Both the position numbers and the translations under genes were made by a program. From Rhizophagus clarus (Eukaryota > Glomeromycota > Glomeromycetes > Glomerales > Glomeraceae), in NCBI GenBank assembly GCA_015698045.1, contig BLAL01000206.1:992001-1056000 (forward strand): 64,000 nucleotides of DNA. The letters are read 5' to 3'. Shown here in pieces: positions 62,620-64,000 of the stretch; the first letter of the stretch is position 1, and the number at the start of each line of letters is the position of its first letter. The notes under the pieces are model-generated. The model searched no databases and was not told where the DNA came from. It worked only from the letters and a program-made list of their open reading frames with translations.

Positions 62620-64000
62620 ATGGCTTACAATAATAATCATAATAATAATCATAATAATAAAGGTAAAGCATGTAGCATAATTATTTAATAGAATGTTAGA
62701 ATTATTCAAAAATTTTTAAACCAAATTTGCTAATATTAATAAATTAGTTTTAAGTAATATTGAAGAATCCAAAGGTAAAATATACTAAACTTAATTATTA
62801 AACTGTAATATTCACATACAATTTAAATAATTTAGCTCGTAAGTTAATAAACTATCTTATAATTTTATTATTTATATAATAATGGTTTCGCTATTATTTT
62901 TTATAACTTTAACAACTGATAATATTATATAGTTGGTAAGTTATCAGCTATTTATTTTTTTGCTTTATTTATATACTATTCAGAAAACTAAATTTTTTTT
63001 TTTTTAATAATTAATATTATCATAGATGGTAAGTTACAATATTTAATTATACATATAATATTCACATGAATTTAAACTAATTATACTCTTTACTTAAATG
63101 CATGATTAGATTGTAAGTGTTATTTAATTTGTTAAATTTACAGTATACACTTTTGTGATAATATTTGCATCTAATTAATTAACAAATAATACATATTACA
63201 GGGTGTAAGTTATATGTTATCTATACTTCTATTATTTATTGATTTAATTAACTAATTTCTTTATTTAAAAAATTATTTGGTAATATAGGGAGTAAGTTAT
63301 TTATTTAATTCTATTGTTACATATTTATATAATATTTACATATAATTTAAACTAACTAATTTCTTTATTTAAAAAATTATTTGGTAATTTATTTTAGTTG
63401 GTAAGTCGTATTCTATTATTACATATTTATATAATATTTTCATATAATTTAAACTAACTAATTTCTTTATTTAAAAAATTATTTATTAATATAGCGAGTA
63501 AGTTATTTATTTAATTCTATTATTACATATTTATATAATATTTACATATAATTTAAACTAATTAATTTCTTAATTTAAAAAATTATTTAATAATATAGAG
63601 GGTAAGTTATTTATTTAATTCTATTATTACATATTTATATAATATTTACAAATAATTTAAACTAACTAATTTCTTTATTTAAAAAATTATTTGGTAATTT
63701 ATTTTAGTTGGTAAGTCGTATTCTATTATTACATATTTATATAATATTTAAACTAATTAATTTCTTTATTTAAAAAATTATTTAATAATATAGGGAGTAA
63801 GTTATTTATTTAATTCTATTATTACATATTTATATAATATTTAAAATATTTACATATAATTTAAACTAACTAATTTCTTTATTTAAAAAATTATTTATTT
63901 TAGATGGTAAGTCGTATTCTATTATTACATATTTATATAATATTTAAAATATTTACATATAATGTAAACTAACTAATTTCTTTATTTAAAAAATTATTTA
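62620..64000 (+). CDS. Candidate gene with a row of single-codon (3-nt) exons, partial at right edge
   Basis: The first exon, 62620-62662, reads MAYNNNHNNNHNNK and ends in a donor GTAAAG. The second exon ends at 62774 and starts at 62748 or 62755. Then twelve 3-nt segments follow, each between AG and GTAAGT: CTC 62836, TTG 62933, ATG 63026, ATT 63110, GGT 63202, GGA 63289, TTG 63398, CGA 63495, AGG 63599, TTG 63708, GGA 63794, ATG 63904. The spacers are 94, 90, 81, 89, 84, 106, 94, 101, 106, 83 and 107 nt. Later spacers share AAACTAACTAATTTCTTTAT, which contains a CTAAC branch-like word. With the first choice for exon 2 the peptide continues VLSNIEESK-ALDDWWIAKVGN; with the other it continues VILKNPK-LLMIGGLRRLGM. 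The third frame has a stop. The product is unknown and continues beyond the window. The splice signals are seen; exon status is inference. Confidence 0.5.

Overview
The window looks like nuclear DNA of an arbuscular mycorrhizal fungus, most probably Rhizophagus or a close relative (inference). The signs are a very AT-rich genome, short GT-AG introns of about 60-110 nt in nearly every gene, fungal housekeeping genes such as alternative oxidase and a sterol C-3 dehydrogenase, a crinkler-like effector relic, and decayed repeat ORFs of kinds I associate with Rhizophagus. I found no rRNA, tRNA or CRISPR array.

Layout. 0-3.2 kb: purine-rich low-complexity DNA with a row of small exon-like segments on the minus strand, a MITE, a minisatellite and a nested inverted-repeat element. 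3.8-6.3 kb: neutral ceramidase (+). 6.3-20.8 kb: a gene-poor AT-rich repeat tract with a hAT-like palindromic element (8-bp target duplication), several TA-flanked MITE or foldback elements, one of them inside a 120-bp minisatellite, and a transition-riddled transposon pseudogene. 20.9-22.2 kb: alpha-arrestin (+). 22.2-30.2 kb: gene fragments, a TA-flanked element and a poly(A)-tailed retroposon, both inserted in tandem repeats. 32.6-35.3 kb: alternative oxidase (+) convergent with an Erg26-type dehydrogenase (-). 36.5-37.9 kb: a frameshifted crinkler-like nuclease gene (-). 39.1-47.1 kb: a 12-exon BEACH-family scaffold gene (-) that stops before any BEACH domain. 49.1-50.4 kb: an Rrg7-like mitochondrial protein and a small hydrophilic protein (both -). 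51.7-54.4 kb: a GATA-type zinc-finger gene (+) made of four tandem copies of an exon pair, eight fingers in all. 54.9-57.1 kb: gene relics. 57.2-62.5 kb: repeat desert.

The most unusual feature is at the right edge (62.62-64.0 kb, running off the window). A short first exon and a small second exon are followed by at least twelve consecutive segments of exactly 3 nt. Each lies between an acceptor AG and a donor GTAAGT, and intron-sized spacers of 81-107 nt separate them. Read literally this is a gene with a dozen single-codon exons. Any of them could be skipped without changing frame, so the locus could diversify a peptide one residue at a time; or it could be a ladder of recursive splice sites. 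The later units share sequence and look tandem-duplicated. The first ones do not, yet the 3-nt spacing is kept throughout.

The housekeeping genes do not form a pathway cluster. Alternative oxidase and the Rrg7-like protein both concern mitochondria, and ceramidase and Erg26 both concern membrane lipids, but there is no sign of shared regulation.
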